DNA of 64,000 nt from assembly GCF_000227115.2 (NCBI RefSeq), contig NC_016482.1, forward strand, positions 62,001 to 126,000. Direction: 5' to 3'. Of this stretch, positions 21,318 through 31,720 are shown one piece after another (the stretch's first letter is position 1; the number at the start of each line of letters is the position of its first letter). This DNA is from Naumovozyma dairenensis CBS 421. Its lineage: Eukaryota > Ascomycota > Saccharomycetes > Saccharomycetales > Saccharomycetaceae. The notes below the pieces were generated by a model. That model was not told the DNA's origin and ran no database searches. It saw nothing but the letters and a program-made list of their open reading frames with translations. Made by a program: the position numbers and the translations under genes.

Positions 21318-22149
21318 TATTTTTCAGAGTACAGTCTCTTAAATAGTATGTAATGCCCTTCTTTACTCATTTATTTAAATAGTTGTTGAAGTACCCATTC
21401 CAATTTTCGCATTGATATAGTAATATATTTTAGATCATCTGGAAATTTTTCAAAAATGATTCTCGAAGAATTTGACTTAATGAGATAAAACAAGAAAAGT
21501 GAAAAATATGAGTAATAATCCTTTAAATAAGATGACATAAGACAAGTCAAGACAATACAAGACAAAGCAAGTATTATGTGTATCTGATATGTTAATTGTT
21601 TTTTGTGATAAGGTTAGGAAGCTTAGGATGCTATATCTTGTAAAAATACTTCTGGTTTGTTATCTATTGCCTATAGTATCATGTAAATAACTATCAAATA
21701 CTATTGGAAAAGGTTCTAAGATTGGTGACGTTCTTTGAAGTAACTTCAGTTGCAAAGTTCTCATTAGTAGCTCTCGAAAGGATCGTCAAGCTCAGCCTGC
21801 ACATATGCAGGTAAAACACTTTGTTATGATCTTCGTTATACTTGAACAGGATACAACTAGTATTCGGCTTACACTATCCCATACTTAAGTTTATAAACTT
21901 ACGTATGATTTTGAGCAATTGCACCAACGTCCCAGACTATTAGCAATAAATTGTTATAAATCTTTCATTGCGGTATTCAAATAAATCTGTCTTCTCCCTA
22001 GAGGAGGTTACATTACTAGACATATATTATAACATTATATTTTAGCATTCTATTATAAGACAGTATCATTTTCATTATGTAATTTATGTTTTTTATATGT
22101 ATGTACAAGATTGATTCTATTTTCCCCAGTGCTCAAAATACTTTTCATT
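21318..22149. other. Intergenic where NNF1 lies in S. cerevisiae
   Basis: 832 bp between two minus-strand genes. NNF1 is expected here from S. cerevisiae order, but no Nnf1-like frame is present. It contains one copy of a dispersed repeat (21750-21838). Confidence 0.5.
21750..21838 (+). repeat. Dispersed ~90-bp repeat, copy 1
   Basis: Matches 37672-37763 in the same orientation at roughly 80% by eye. GCAAAGTTCTCATTAG is identical in both, followed by GAAAGGATCG and CAAGCTC. Both copies are intergenic. Possibly remnants of one solo LTR family; unproven. Confidence 0.6.
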
Positions 22150-22992
22150 CTACTTTAATTTAATATAAGCTCTATGAGCAATTGAGGTCTTATGAATTTG
22201 ATCTCTCTTATCGAAAGCAGAACTTTGACCCTTATAAACAGCTACTAATTCTTCACCTAATCTTACTGAAAAATCCTTAGAAACTCTTGAATTTGCACCT
22301 TCCACGATCCATTTCCATGCAATCCTATGCCTTTGTCTTTCATTCAGTGTCACCGGGATCATTGCTGCTTTAGCAACTTTTGTCTTGAAAGTCTTAGTAA
22401 TCATCAAAGGAGACAAATTCTCAAGATTCTCCTTCAATACTTGTATAGGGTCCACTTTCAATTGTCTATGAACAAGGTATAATGCTTTAGAGATGATTCT
22501 TTCTGCTTTTGCTCTCTTACCGTCTCTCATTATCATATTAGTTACATGTTTCACTATAGGATCGAATTTCAATGGTATTGGTTTCCCTGATAATGATTCG
22601 TATTCTTCTAATTGTTCCTTTGTGGGTTGAAATTGTTGGTCTTGTAAGGATTCTTGTATTAGATCTATTTTCGGTTGGCCTGGTGGTGCTAGGGATGTTT
22701 CTGGGTTGAAACCTGTTTGTTGAAATTGTTTCTTTAGTTCGTTTATCGATTCTAACCATTGATCTACTTCTTCATCTGTTAAGGATTGTAATGATTCATT
22801 TAGATTACCTGGAGATATATTTTCATTTGTGGTTGTAGTAGTAGTAGATTGAAATCTCTTTGAATGTTGAAGGGGTATTTGTTTGACATTCATAATAGAA
22901 GGGCATGTTGAGTATGATGACATCGGCCTCGTTATGGCAATTAGTGAAGATGATACTGCTATGCCACGGTTTCTTAACATAGGCAATAACAT
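22150..22992 (-). CDS. RSM7: Mitochondrial small-subunit ribosomal protein uS7m
   Basis: Component of the mitochondrial 37S subunit, binding the 3' domain of the small rRNA. The 280-aa product (S. cerevisiae YJR113C about 247) has a Ser/Arg-rich start consistent with mitochondrial import and a variable segment (residues 45-135). The S7 domain follows: MIRDGK-type [17 protein letters not shown] near residue 155, then a conserved C-terminal half ending near [14 protein letters not shown]. Upstream of it is a 1.36-kb spacer facing the YJR115W-like gene. Confidence 0.94.
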   Translation of the reverse strand: MLLPMLRNRGIAVSSSLIAITRPMSSYSTCPSIMNVKQIPLQHSKRFQSTTTTTTNENISPGNLNESLQSLTDEEVDQWLESINELKKQFQQTGFNPETSLAPPGQPKIDLIQESLQDQQFQPTKEQLEEYESLSGKPIPLKFDPIVKHVTNMIMRDGKRAKAERIISKALYLVHRQLKVDPIQVLKENLENLSPLMITKTFKTKVAKAAMIPVTLNERQRHRIAWKWIVEGANSRVSKDFSVRLGEELVAVYKGQSSAFDKRDQIHKTSIAHRAYIKLK

Positions 22993-24351
22993 GACTAGTA
23001 GCTGTGATTGTGGTTTGGTTGCCAGTTTGTTTTAACGTGAAACTAGTGCTGCTATTCACTTCTCTAACTCGTTTGTTGTTGTTTTTTGATTTTTCCCTTA
23101 AGCATATTGCAGCCTATATTAATTTTAACGGTCTAGTGTTTTTGGTATAATAATGTACGTACATACGTAGCTATGTTTCTTCAAATTTCGATAGTTCAAA
23201 AAATAGTTAAATTAGGGTACCGAACAGACAGCCCAGGGTTATATTCTTTTGTCCTTACATATGATAAATCTATTTTTGGCTAACCCTAGACTCCATCTTC
23301 TCCTCTCGGGAAGTCTCGGCCTGCCTCGGAAAAAAAGGATGCTGGAGGTATGGGTTCTCAGGGGTGAGGGGGTCCGATGCATAGAAGGGAATGGGAAAAG
23401 AAACAAGCATGAGGGGAAGGTTAAGAAGCATATGCACGGACGTACGTTCTAGAGGCCATAGAATATATTAGCTGCATATATAATATATAATATAAATAGT
23501 ATGTACACATATAATGGTTACATCATCGATGACATAAGGCGATCGTTGAGAATTTAAATGGAGAAATGACAATAAGGGGACATTGGAGAGGAGGGGGGGG
23601 CAACGAGGAGTCATAGCATGGCATTACAAGATGTATGCACATACGCATGTGTTTGTATGTATGCTTACGAATATGGCTAACAGTATTTATTACCATTCGC
23701 CCAACTCCGTTTTTTCCTCTCCTCGAGGGTATACGTCTGTGGGTGGGAGAACACTCGTATTAATTAACTTTACCGTTCCATGAATGTTAACAACAATGAA
23801 GTAATCAACAAGGTTTCGAGAAAAATTCTTATTCCTTTCCTTCTATTGTTATTTCCATTGCATTATTACTCTCTCGATGCGCGTTGCTTTGAGTTGATCC
23901 AAATCATAATAACAGAAAAATGCTTACCGCGGGATAATTAAAACCCTTATATCCAGATAGATAGATATGATTGCCTATTGCTCCTTCTACACTTGATCCG
24001 AAGGGGTGTTCTTCTCTATCTTACTCTGTTCTCCAACAAGAAGAGTTAATATACTACTATTATTAATCAATAGTAGCCGTTCTCTATATGCAAACATTGT
24101 CTCAGATTCACCCTTCGAAAAACCGATAATCACCGTTTCTCTATTGTTATGGATTTGTTCTTTCTTTCTGAATTTGTTTCTTGTTGTAGATCCACTAGTT
24201 TCATCATTTAATATGTATCTTCGAGAATAAAAAAAGTGTAATCTATATAATATATTTTGTAAAAAACTTTCATCATATGAAAATCCTATGTTGGTTTCTC
24301 CATTCATATTCAATCATTACACAAACAAACAACCAAGCAAAAAACAAAGAA
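22993..24351. other. Divergent intergenic RSM7 / YJR115W-like
   Basis: 1.36 kb. Apart from the AGGGG cluster (separate entry) and AT-rich tracts, I see no gene. Confidence 0.45.
23360..23596 (+). promoter_or_regulatory. Cluster of five stress-response elements
   Basis: AGGGG at 23360, 23367, 23412, 23575 and 23592, all on the plus strand within 237 bp, about 0.75-1 kb upstream of the YJR115W-like gene. This density in AT-rich DNA suggests Msn2/Msn4 control. The target could also be RSM7, about 370-600 bp away on the other side, but a mitoribosomal gene fits less well. Confidence 0.45.
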
Positions 24352-25239
24352 ATGAATTCCTTTACATACACTTCTATTCAAAAGCAAAAAAGGCTCTTAA
24401 CACTAGTGGAACAAAAATTATCTAAATGTGCCAAACAAGGTGAAACTAAAGGTTACAACTTAAGAGAAATGGTAGGACATGCCAATTTATTGGATCAATT
24501 ATTAGATAATATTCAAAATTTTGAAAATTTTGAAAATCATCAAAGACAACATTCGTACTACTATAACAATAAAAATAATGATATGATGGGACCATTACCT
24601 CGTATAACTAATTATGCAGATCCACCTATATCACAAGATGATGATTTTTTTAATAAAAATAATGAAAATATGCTGATACCAAGAAACTTATCTGCACAGC
24701 CTCAAAATTTCTATGACATAGAAAAGGATGATGATAATGATTATGATAGTCAAGAACAATATCACTCATATCTAGGAGACACATACGCCCATACAACTAC
24801 TAATAGCAAGAGTTCCTATTCATTGGGTACGGGTACTGCTGAAGCAATACAAAAAATGAATGATATGATACCAAGAAGTTATGTCGATGATATTGGAAAC
24901 ATGTCAAGTAACAGTAAAAATATGGGTAGGAATAATATGAACTTGGAACCAATGACAAAATTACCAGAATGTCCACCTCTACTATCATCTTCACCATCAT
25001 CAGTAGTGCCCTGCTCTTCAGATTTGGAAACCATATCGGAAGCTCCCCTCTCCGACGAAGAATATGATATAAAACCCAACATATATGGCTTAACATTTGC
25101 ATCGCTATGTTCTAAAAGTAACGGGTATCCGTCACAGTCCTCTCCATCGTCCTCCTCGTCTTCTTCTTCCTCTATTTGCGATCGGAAAGATTGCACTGCT
25201 CATATTAAACAAGGTAATTTGCCCCAATTGACCAACTAG
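24352..25239 (+). CDS. YJR115W/ECM13 family protein, function unknown
   Basis: A 295-aa protein whose N-terminus is like the S. cerevisiae paralogues YJR115W and ECM13 (YBL043W). A helical segment with LREMVGHANLLDQLLDNI lies near residues 40-57. The remainder is low complexity: Asn-rich, then Ser/Pro-rich, with an acidic SDEEYDI patch and a poly-Ser run near residue 270. I chose the ATG at 24352; an in-frame ATG at 24277 adds 25 residues with no family resemblance. In S. cerevisiae YJR115W is next to TDA4. Here it is next to SOD1, because the ADO1-YJR115W segment is inverted. Confidence 0.8.
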   Translation: MNSFTYTSIQKQKRLLTLVEQKLSKCAKQGETKGYNLREMVGHANLLDQLLDNIQNFENFENHQRQHSYYYNNKNNDMMGPLPRITNYADPPISQDDDFFNKNNENMLIPRNLSAQPQNFYDIEKDDDNDYDSQEQYHSYLGDTYAHTTTNSKSSYSLGTGTAEAIQKMNDMIPRSYVDDIGNMSSNSKNMGRNNMNLEPMTKLPECPPLLSSSPSSVVPCSSDLETISEAPLSDEEYDIKPNIYGLTFASLCSKSNGYPSQSSPSSSSSSSSSICDRKDCTAHIKQGNLPQLTN

Positions 25240-25394
25240 GTAAAAACTCCCCGTTCATCATGTCATCTGTGAACACACCACCATATTAATAACATTCTTT
25301 ACTTCATATAGTTATGCAACTTTACAGGATATATACATAGATATCTGTATTTACTGACACTCATCATATATTGTGACACATGTTTTTCTTACCG

Positions 25395-25556
25395 AGGGGC
25401 AGAGAACGGAAAATAAAAAATAACAAGGGGTTAACGGGGCGCGCCAAGAGAGCTGGAAAGAGGGTAATCATCTCCCATTACTAATACGGTGTGTAATGCA
25501 CGGATGTTGCTTCCCGGGTAACCAGTACCTCCCGGCAATTATTGAAGATATCCCCT
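25395..25556. promoter_or_regulatory. Three stress-response elements upstream of SOD1
   Basis: AGGGG at 25395-25399 and 25426-25430, and CCCCT at 25552-25556, lie 230-390 bp upstream of SOD1. Stress induction of SOD1 makes this plausible. This spacer should also hold the second inversion breakpoint. Confidence 0.45.
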
Positions 25557-25784
25557 TATATACTCAGAATTCATAATAATATAGCGTTATAATACGTCTG
25601 TATGTCTAAGTGAAAAATAAGGACAAAATTTATATAAATATATATAATATATATGCAACAACAAGGAATTTTTCACTTCCAGGAGTTATCTTGCTATCTT
25701 TCGGTCCTTTCTTTTAAGTAGTCTTTTCAATTGTATACGAACCAATCAATCAACTATATAGTAAAACAATCACAAAATAACATA

Positions 25785-26252
25785 ATGGTCAAAGCAGTCG
25801 CAGTATTAAATGGAACAGCAGGTGTCTCCGGTGTAGTCCATTTCGAACAAAAATCAGAATCTGACCCAACTTTAGTATCATGGGAAATTACAGGTAATTC
25901 CCCGGATGCCATGCGTGGGTTCCATGTCCATGAATTCGGTGATGTGTCTAATGGATGCGTCTCTGCAGGTCCACATTTTAACCCATTTGGTCAAACTCAT
26001 GGGGCACCAACTGATAAAGTTAGACATGTAGGTGATATGGGTAACGTTAAGACTGATTCACAAGGTGTAGCAAAGGGTTCTTTATCTGATCACATGATTA
26101 AATTGATTGGACCAAACTCCATCATTGGTAGAGCTGTGGTCATTCATGCAGGTCAAGATGATTTAGGGAAAGGTGGTAATGAAGAATCTTTAAAAACTGG
26201 TAACGCTGGTGGTAGAAACGCTTGTGGTGTCATTGGTGTAGCCAACAACTAA
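25785..26252 (+). CDS. SOD1: Cu,Zn superoxide dismutase
   Basis: Cytosolic (and mitochondrial intermembrane space) enzyme that converts superoxide to oxygen and hydrogen peroxide. The 155-aa product is one residue longer than the S. cerevisiae enzyme and closely similar. GFHVHEFGD gives two copper ligands. GPHFNPF supplies the bridging His. [16 protein letters not shown] contains the zinc ligands including the Asp. [12 protein letters not shown] supplies the last copper His and the electrostatic loop. The two disulfide cysteines are present (GCVSAGPH and NACGVIG). I used the ATG at 25785, where homology starts; the frame opens 18 codons earlier. Without the inversion, its divergent neighbour would be ADO1. 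Confidence 0.98.
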   Translation: MVKAVAVLNGTAGVSGVVHFEQKSESDPTLVSWEITGNSPDAMRGFHVHEFGDVSNGCVSAGPHFNPFGQTHGAPTDKVRHVGDMGNVKTDSQGVAKGSLSDHMIKLIGPNSIIGRAVVIHAGQDDLGKGGNEESLKTGNAGGRNACGVIGVANN

Positions 26253-26629
26253 CTATATCATAGTAATACTCATGACAATAATGCGTCTAAATTATGACTA
26301 AGTAAATAAAATAGACACACAGATACTTACCTACATATATATATATATATATAAAGACATATATTATGTAAACGAAACGTTAACGATTTCTCTATGTTAA
26401 TTCATTACCTTTTCTAAAGCTGACAATGATAAAATCAGCCATGTTATCAAGTGTTTTCTCTCTTTTGCACTAGCGTAATGATGTATTGACAATAAAGCAT
26501 ATAAACATTAGATAAGAAAAGAATACCAGATCACAATGCGACCAAAAAGCAACACAAATCAACTACTCTATATCAACTATTATAAGAACAGTTTGACAAT
26601 CCATCTTCTCTAAAAAAAGGCATTGAATA
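26253..26629. other. Intergenic SOD1-VPS25
   Basis: 377 bp with a (TA)n tract at 26336-26352; no gene. Confidence 0.45.
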
Positions 26630-27232
26630 ATGAATGAAACAAATGAACCAACTCGTAACGAAGATAACACCTCAAGTGGCGATCAATCATCATCATTACC
26701 AGCAACATATTCATTTCCACCACTATATACAAGACAACCAAATGTCATGATAAGGAAACAACAAATTAACGCATGGATAGATATAATCTTACAATTCGCT
26801 CAATTACATAAATACTGGATCATCTCACAGGATGGGACCCCAGTATCTTCTAATTTGAGTATATTCAATAATGAATCAATACAAAGATCTGTACCACAAG
26901 TATTCATAGATGAAATATGGTCTCAAATGATACAAGAAAAGAAAGCATTACCTGTACAAGAACATCATAAGAATATAAATCAATATTTTATACTATGGAA
27001 AGATATTCAATCTTGGGCTTCAATAATATTACAATGGTTTGAAGATTTTAATAAATTGAATCAAGTAGTTACCATTTATGAATTGAGTCAAAGTGATGAA
27101 ACCATGGAGTATGAGTTCCATCAAATGCCTGAATCATTATTGAAAGTTTGTTTAAAACCTCTTTGTAAAAGAAATAGAGCAACTATGTTAAATGACGAAC
27201 ATGGTACACCGATTGCCATCAAAGTCGTTTGA
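26630..27232 (+). CDS. VPS25: ESCRT-II subunit Vps25
   Basis: Part of the endosomal ESCRT-II complex (Vps22, Vps36, two Vps25). It recruits ESCRT-III during multivesicular body sorting. The 200-aa product (S. cerevisiae 202) carries the PP-rich motif YSFPPLYTRQPN near residues 27-38, which docks onto the other ESCRT-II subunits. Two winged-helix domains follow; RKQINAWIDIILQF-type helices begin at residue 43. The second domain runs to a basic end. Same strand as SOD1, as in S. cerevisiae, but URA8, which separates them there, is absent. Confidence 0.95.
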   Translation: MNETNEPTRNEDNTSSGDQSSSLPATYSFPPLYTRQPNVMIRKQQINAWIDIILQFAQLHKYWIISQDGTPVSSNLSIFNNESIQRSVPQVFIDEIWSQMIQEKKALPVQEHHKNINQYFILWKDIQSWASIILQWFEDFNKLNQVVTIYELSQSDETMEYEFHQMPESLLKVCLKPLCKRNRATMLNDEHGTPIAIKVV

Positions 27233-27340
27233 GAAGAGGTAACTAAAAGCATTATTATGTATACGTATATATATATATACATACATAATTTTTGTAACAT
27301 AGATCCACTTTAATATATTTACAAGGATTCTCGTTTTTAC

Positions 27341-28144
27341 TCACGAGTATAATCGATTATTGATCACTGCCCAATTTAAATTATCTAAAACATTCTTGAT
27401 GTAATCCTTCTTACCTAGAAAACCATAATCATTCAAATATGCATGATCCCATAAATTAACACATATAATTGGCACAGTCCAATCCTTATTATTATCATGT
27501 TCTTGGCCTTCAACGACAGGGGAACCTTTCCCCTTCTTCAGTCTTCTTTTCATGTCATGCAATTGATTAAATTCATCCAAATTAATTGCACTATTTAAAT
27601 CTAATTGTTGGTTCTTACCAAAATAATATGGTGTCCCATTATTTTGTAAAACCATCAAATCTAACCTCTTATTCGCTCTCTCGACAAGGAATAACCAACC
27701 TTGCCCCAAACATCTCGTCATTGCCTCTTGGATCATCAACTCTTTCAATTCTTCCCAGGTCTTACCGTCAAAATATTCCTTGACACGATTTAAAAACATC
27801 TTCGACGGTACGTTGTCCTTCCCCGTAGCAGAAGGGAGGATATTCTCAATAAATAAATGATTATTATGTACACCAGATGCATAATTAAAAACATGAGACA
27901 TCATAGGATCCTTACTTGTCTTCAAAACAATATGAAACGGATAATTAGATTCCATCTCCGTTCCCATAGTATTCATAGTCAATTTTTTACACAAGTAATC
28001 TTGTGTTTGAGTCCATATTATATTGAATCCCTTTGCACTTAGTATCTGAGGGATACCTACAGTTTGTAATTGCGTGATATTGTTAAGTTTCGGAATCGTA
28101 TGAATCGATCTCCTCGTTATTATGGACCTAGACATCCTCAACAT
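27341..28144 (-). CDS. RSM26: Mitochondrial small-subunit ribosomal protein mS43-type (Rsm26)
   Basis: 267 aa (S. cerevisiae YJR101W 266). It has a superoxide-dismutase-like fold (Fe/Mn SOD C-terminal domain), recruited as a structural protein of the mitochondrial 37S subunit. The N-terminus (MLRMSRSIITRRSIH) is a clear mitochondrial presequence. The C-terminal part keeps an SOD-like VNLWDHAYLNDYG segment near residue 230, while other metal ligands are not evident. Convergent with VPS25, divergent from AIM25. Confidence 0.93.
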   Translation of the reverse strand: MLRMSRSIITRRSIHTIPKLNNITQLQTVGIPQILSAKGFNIIWTQTQDYLCKKLTMNTMGTEMESNYPFHIVLKTSKDPMMSHVFNYASGVHNNHLFIENILPSATGKDNVPSKMFLNRVKEYFDGKTWEELKELMIQEAMTRCLGQGWLFLVERANKRLDLMVLQNNGTPYYFGKNQQLDLNSAINLDEFNQLHDMKRRLKKGKGSPVVEGQEHDNNKDWTVPIICVNLWDHAYLNDYGFLGKKDYIKNVLDNLNWAVINNRLYS

Positions 28145-28372
28145 CTTGTGTGGTCTTCCTTCCTTGCGTTTACTTTTCTTCTCCTTTATTATTATCTTGA
28201 CTTCTTTTCTTTCGTATTCTCTTCAATATTGAATAAAAGCAGCTTCTCGAGACTTTAACAAGATTAACTATAAGATGTAACCCGATATTATCAACACTTT
28301 ATATACTTGGCGATTAACAAAATACGACAACAACAACAAGAATAAGACAAAGCTACACAATTTAAGGAAGGG

Positions 28373-29377
28373 ATGTTGCCAATGAAAAAGTTATCTATAA
28401 TACGACCTTTATTGTATATTCCATGTTTATCAAAAAGATCATATTCATCTGCATTTAAAAGGGTAAGGAATAATAATACACCCTCTAGTAGTAGTAGTAA
28501 TAGTAGATCTACTGTTAAAAATAATATAACGCTCCCTCAAGAAACATCACCTTATGTAATACAGCCCAATAATACTTGGAACTCACAAACGAGTTTCTTA
28601 AATGAACCTACAATCTTAATAGAAAGACAGATTGAAATGATGAACGTTTTCCTAGGTTACGAACAATCCAATAAATATATAATAATGGATGTAATGGGAA
28701 ATCGTCTTGGTTACATGATTGAAAAGGATTTATCCCTGTGGAAATCCATCCTAAGACAATTTTATAAATTACATCGTCCATTCACTGTCGATGTGTTTGA
28801 TAATTGGAATAATTTGATCATGTCCATTAAGAGACCCTTCTCTTGGATTAATTCTCATATCAAAACGTACGTTCCTAGGGAATACGAACATATACCTTCG
28901 AGTAGTGAGACATCAGGTTCGCACTCTGTTCTTGATGAACATGATGGGATATTGATTGGGGAGACTATACAAAATTGGCATCTTTGGAGAAGACGGTATG
29001 AATTATTCCAAAGAAGTTCAAAAGGACAAAATGAAGGAATGGATCAATTTGGTGAAATTGATGCTCCCTTTTTATCATTTGAATTTCCTGTGTTAGACTC
29101 TCGAGGGAAAATCATGGCAAGTATAGATAGAAATTGGGTCGGCTTAGGGAGAGAAATGTTCACTGATACTGGTGTTTATAATTTAAGATTCGATTCAAGA
29201 CAAAGTTTTAATGGAATATATCCTCAAGAATCAATGAGTAATCAAGTATTGAATTTAAATCAAAGGGCTATATTGTTGGCTAATGCAGTATCAATTGATT
29301 TCGATTATTTTTCAAGACATTCAAGACATACAGGTGGTGGATTATTATCGTTCGGTAACGGAGGAGATTATGATTAA
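28373..29377 (+). CDS. AIM25: Mitochondrial phospholipid-scramblase-like protein
   Basis: 334 aa, orthologue of S. cerevisiae YJR100C (327 aa), scramblase family. A basic, Ser-rich mitochondrial-type N-terminus (residues 1-45) precedes the scramblase domain: FLNEPTILIERQIEMMNVFLG near residue 75, then YIIMDVMGNRLGYM. Near the end comes the family's IDRNWVGLGREMFTDTG segment (residues 250-270). The stop codon at 29375-29377 lies inside a TGATTAAT tandem repeat. It flanks the accessory insertion on its left side. Confidence 0.93.
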   Translation: MLPMKKLSIIRPLLYIPCLSKRSYSSAFKRVRNNNTPSSSSSNSRSTVKNNITLPQETSPYVIQPNNTWNSQTSFLNEPTILIERQIEMMNVFLGYEQSNKYIIMDVMGNRLGYMIEKDLSLWKSILRQFYKLHRPFTVDVFDNWNNLIMSIKRPFSWINSHIKTYVPREYEHIPSSSETSGSHSVLDEHDGILIGETIQNWHLWRRRYELFQRSSKGQNEGMDQFGEIDAPFLSFEFPVLDSRGKIMASIDRNWVGLGREMFTDTGVYNLRFDSRQSFNGIYPQESMSNQVLNLNQRAILLANAVSIDFDYFSRHSRHTGGGLLSFGNGGDYD

Positions 29378-29424
29378 TTGATTAATTGATTAATTGATTA
29401 ATTGATTAATTAATTAATTAATTA
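29371..29424. repeat. TGATTAAT tandem repeat at the AIM25 stop
   Basis: About six units of TGATTAAT and a tail of TTAATTAA, starting inside the last AIM25 codons. Repeat length changes would not alter the protein because TAA is in the first unit. Confidence 0.85.
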
Positions 29425-29648
29425 TATTAATCGATAATTCATATTCCAGTATTCTTCTAACGTATATCGGAAATTTCCTTGCATGTATATACTATATTAG
29501 AATTTTAATGAACAACCACCCATCACTCAGAGAAAAAAGTTATTCTTATGAATATTATTCAACGAATGAAAAGTATATGTATTTCAATACCTGTTTCTAA
29601 AAATGCTTAAAGTATAAAAGTATTAATTTATATATCCAGAATTTATAG

Positions 29649-30503
29649 TTACCTAAAGATTCGGAAACGATATAGTAATTCCCTATCATGGAGTACAGGG
29701 TCAGAATATAAATGAATTGATTCTTCCAACTTCTTTGCGGAAGAATCTTCAGCATGTATAATCTTCCACTTATCCGATCGAAGAGAATTTACCATTCGGT
29801 ACAGTTCATCTAAGAATTGGATAGTGTTTTCCCCATACATACCCCACAGAAGTTTATAAAATAATAATGGATTTTCCAATACGTCATTAAATTTCTCATT
29901 TTCAATGAGTTTCTTAATCTTTTTCAATAGTTCGCTTTTCGTAAACTTGTGAGGTAAATTCCTAACCCTTTCCTTTCCAATGTCGGAGACACATACTTCG
30001 ACATCGGTATCTTTAGGTAACAATATATTAGAACGGGTAATAAACTCAATGCAATTCAAATGAGTAGAACCATCAATATCCAGACCGTACAAATTAAAAT
30101 TGACATCAAAAATTCCAAAGGTGAATTTATGGAATTTTTTAAAATCGTGTATACCCAACATTAATAGAAAATCGGAAGCAGATAATTTAATAGCCATATC
30201 TTCTTCGAACCTGTCAAGACCTTGAAGAACCATGGCTAATAAATTAATCATAGCCGCAATTAACGATAAATAACATGCTGTGGCAGTGATTGGAGTCCAG
30301 CCCATTGAGCATGCGCCTAACGATTGGAACATCACGTAGACTTGCACCAACATCATGATATAGAACATGCTTAAACTTGGTTGGTTTGCAGCAATGGTAA
30401 TAGGAGCAGCATTGGTTGAATTAATTACCACTGAAAGAATAGAGGACAAACAGACAAAGCAGAAAAGTTTAGAATTGAAGCGCATTATGATTTTGAAAAG
30501 CAA
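29649..30503 (-). CDS. Hypothetical membrane protein, 284 aa, accessory region
   Basis: I do not recognise this protein from its sequence. An N-terminal signal-peptide-like segment runs from the second Met (residue 7) through CFVCLSSILSVV to about residue 32. Two hydrophobic, probable membrane-spanning segments follow (about residues 43-63 and 72-93). The remaining ~190 residues are hydrophilic, Lys/Glu-rich and largely helical. There are no Kex2-type KR or RR sites, so a secreted killer-type precursor is unlikely. No counterpart exists at this place in S. cerevisiae. From memory, the S. cerevisiae paralogues YNL019C/YNL033W are also 284-aa membrane proteins next to a larger unknown gene; this is only a lead. 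Confidence 0.75.
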   Translation of the reverse strand: MLFKIIMRFNSKLFCFVCLSSILSVVINSTNAAPITIAANQPSLSMFYIMMLVQVYVMFQSLGACSMGWTPITATACYLSLIAAMINLLAMVLQGLDRFEEDMAIKLSASDFLLMLGIHDFKKFHKFTFGIFDVNFNLYGLDIDGSTHLNCIEFITRSNILLPKDTDVEVCVSDIGKERVRNLPHKFTKSELLKKIKKLIENEKFNDVLENPLLFYKLLWGMYGENTIQFLDELYRMVNSLRSDKWKIIHAEDSSAKKLEESIHLYSDPVLHDRELLYRFRIFR

Positions 30504-31110
30504 TTAAATTTGTTGAAGCAGCTGAAAGGTTATGTAGTTGGTTCTTTGATTATTTGTCTATAAGAAGTATACAATAAGAAAAATACAAGAATATTACTAA
30601 TATTGTTATGAACAAGGGAAAGATATTCAAAAAAAAGAGAAAGAATTAAAATTATCAATGGTTTATATACTTTTTTTCTTCTTCCAATTTCTCTCTTTCC
30701 TTCTCAGAATAGGGGGATAATTTGTTTTTGTGTCCTAAAGAATTGAATAGTAAAATGCCATTCCACAAAAAACCTTTGCAATGTATTCATATGTTTGTGT
30801 CTCTTATTATCCTTCTTATTATTTTCCGTCATAAATAAATAGCCGCCCATGTCCCTTCGGAAATATAATAACGAAAAGTATACAGCCACATCCTTACCCC
30901 ACATATATTAAAAACCTCAAAAGATATAAATTCCAGATTTTGTAGACACTTTGAGGTACTAAAATCAGTTGATCGATTGGGCGTGTTCTATTCTCAATTC
31001 CAGTAGTTTGTAATTCATAAAAGTTTTTGTGTCAAATTACTATATATTAACAAGGATGTCTGGGTACATATGATCATACAACGATGGTCTGGGTCTAGAA
31101 ATAGTCATTC
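30504..31110. other. Spacer in accessory patch
   Basis: Promoter of the 284-aa gene and AT-rich DNA. A 66-codon minus-strand frame (30704-30904) has no supporting feature. Confidence 0.4.
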
Positions 31111-31720
31111 GAATTTCTTAGTAAAAACCAGGCCAAATGAACTTCTCTTGAGGGTTTAATGTTCAAAGATATATTAGAAAGAAAGAAAATAAATAGAGAT
31201 AGGATTGTCATTGCTGCTGGGTTGTAAGTTATGTGGCACCTTATGACTATTGCTATGTATATAGGTAAAAGGGAACTATCGAAATATGTTTTTGCAGGTT
31301 CGATATTTTTGAACTGCTTTGCCCTATTAGGCACTCAAGTACACAAAATCCTGCCCAACAAAACATAACTTGGCAAAAAACACCGGAGACGAGCATTTTT
31401 TGAAAGAGAATACTTTTATATTTGCAGCTGATAAGATTACTGAAGATTTTAAAAACTACGTTCCTATATATCCCGAAAAATCTTCAGATTCAAGATATTG
31501 GCCTAATTTTTGATTTACTTAGCATTTTCCATCTAGTTACAAATTTTATACTCATCTCATGCCTAAAAAAAATGGTTTACTTCCAATTTATTTACTCTTT
31601 CATTAATTTATTATTCCTGGACCATTGAGCATTTATTAAATACTTTTCTTATATTATTTACGGAATGATTGAGAAGTTCAAGTTAATAATGCATGTTACA
31701 GTGGAAAACTGAATCAAACA
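31111..31720 (+). pseudogene. Decayed copy 1 of the accessory gene family (C-terminal half)
   Basis: One frame reads protein-like from 31111 to 31368, broken by TGA at 31138 and TAA at 31225. Its ERKKINRDRIVIAAG and YVFAGSIFL parts line up by eye with ERRKRLHRVIIPA and KLFAGLVGL (residues 230-272) of the intact gene at 36485. Further on, 31422-31628 in another frame encodes a hydrophobic C-terminal-like stretch, with the stop at 31626 replacing a Trp codon of the related sequence at 35007. No intact product is possible. The kinship is my reading at protein level. Confidence 0.5.
31559..31665 (+). repeat. Direct repeat, left copy
   Basis: Pairs with 35007-35112. Both begin ATGCCTA, run through AAAAAATGGT and GGACCA, and end TACGGAA, with nearly equal spacing. 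Both look like the 3' end of decayed family members, so this probably reflects gene duplication and not an LTR pair. Confidence 0.65.

Noticed and set aside
29649..30503. Killer-toxin precursor for the 284-aa protein
   Set aside because: It has a signal-like start and hydrophobic segments, but no Kex2 KR/RR sites and no cysteine pattern to support it.
30840..30880. Point-centromere CDEIII-like TTTCCGAA
   Set aside because: Only the core matches; no CDEI and no AT-rich CDEII of proper length beside it.
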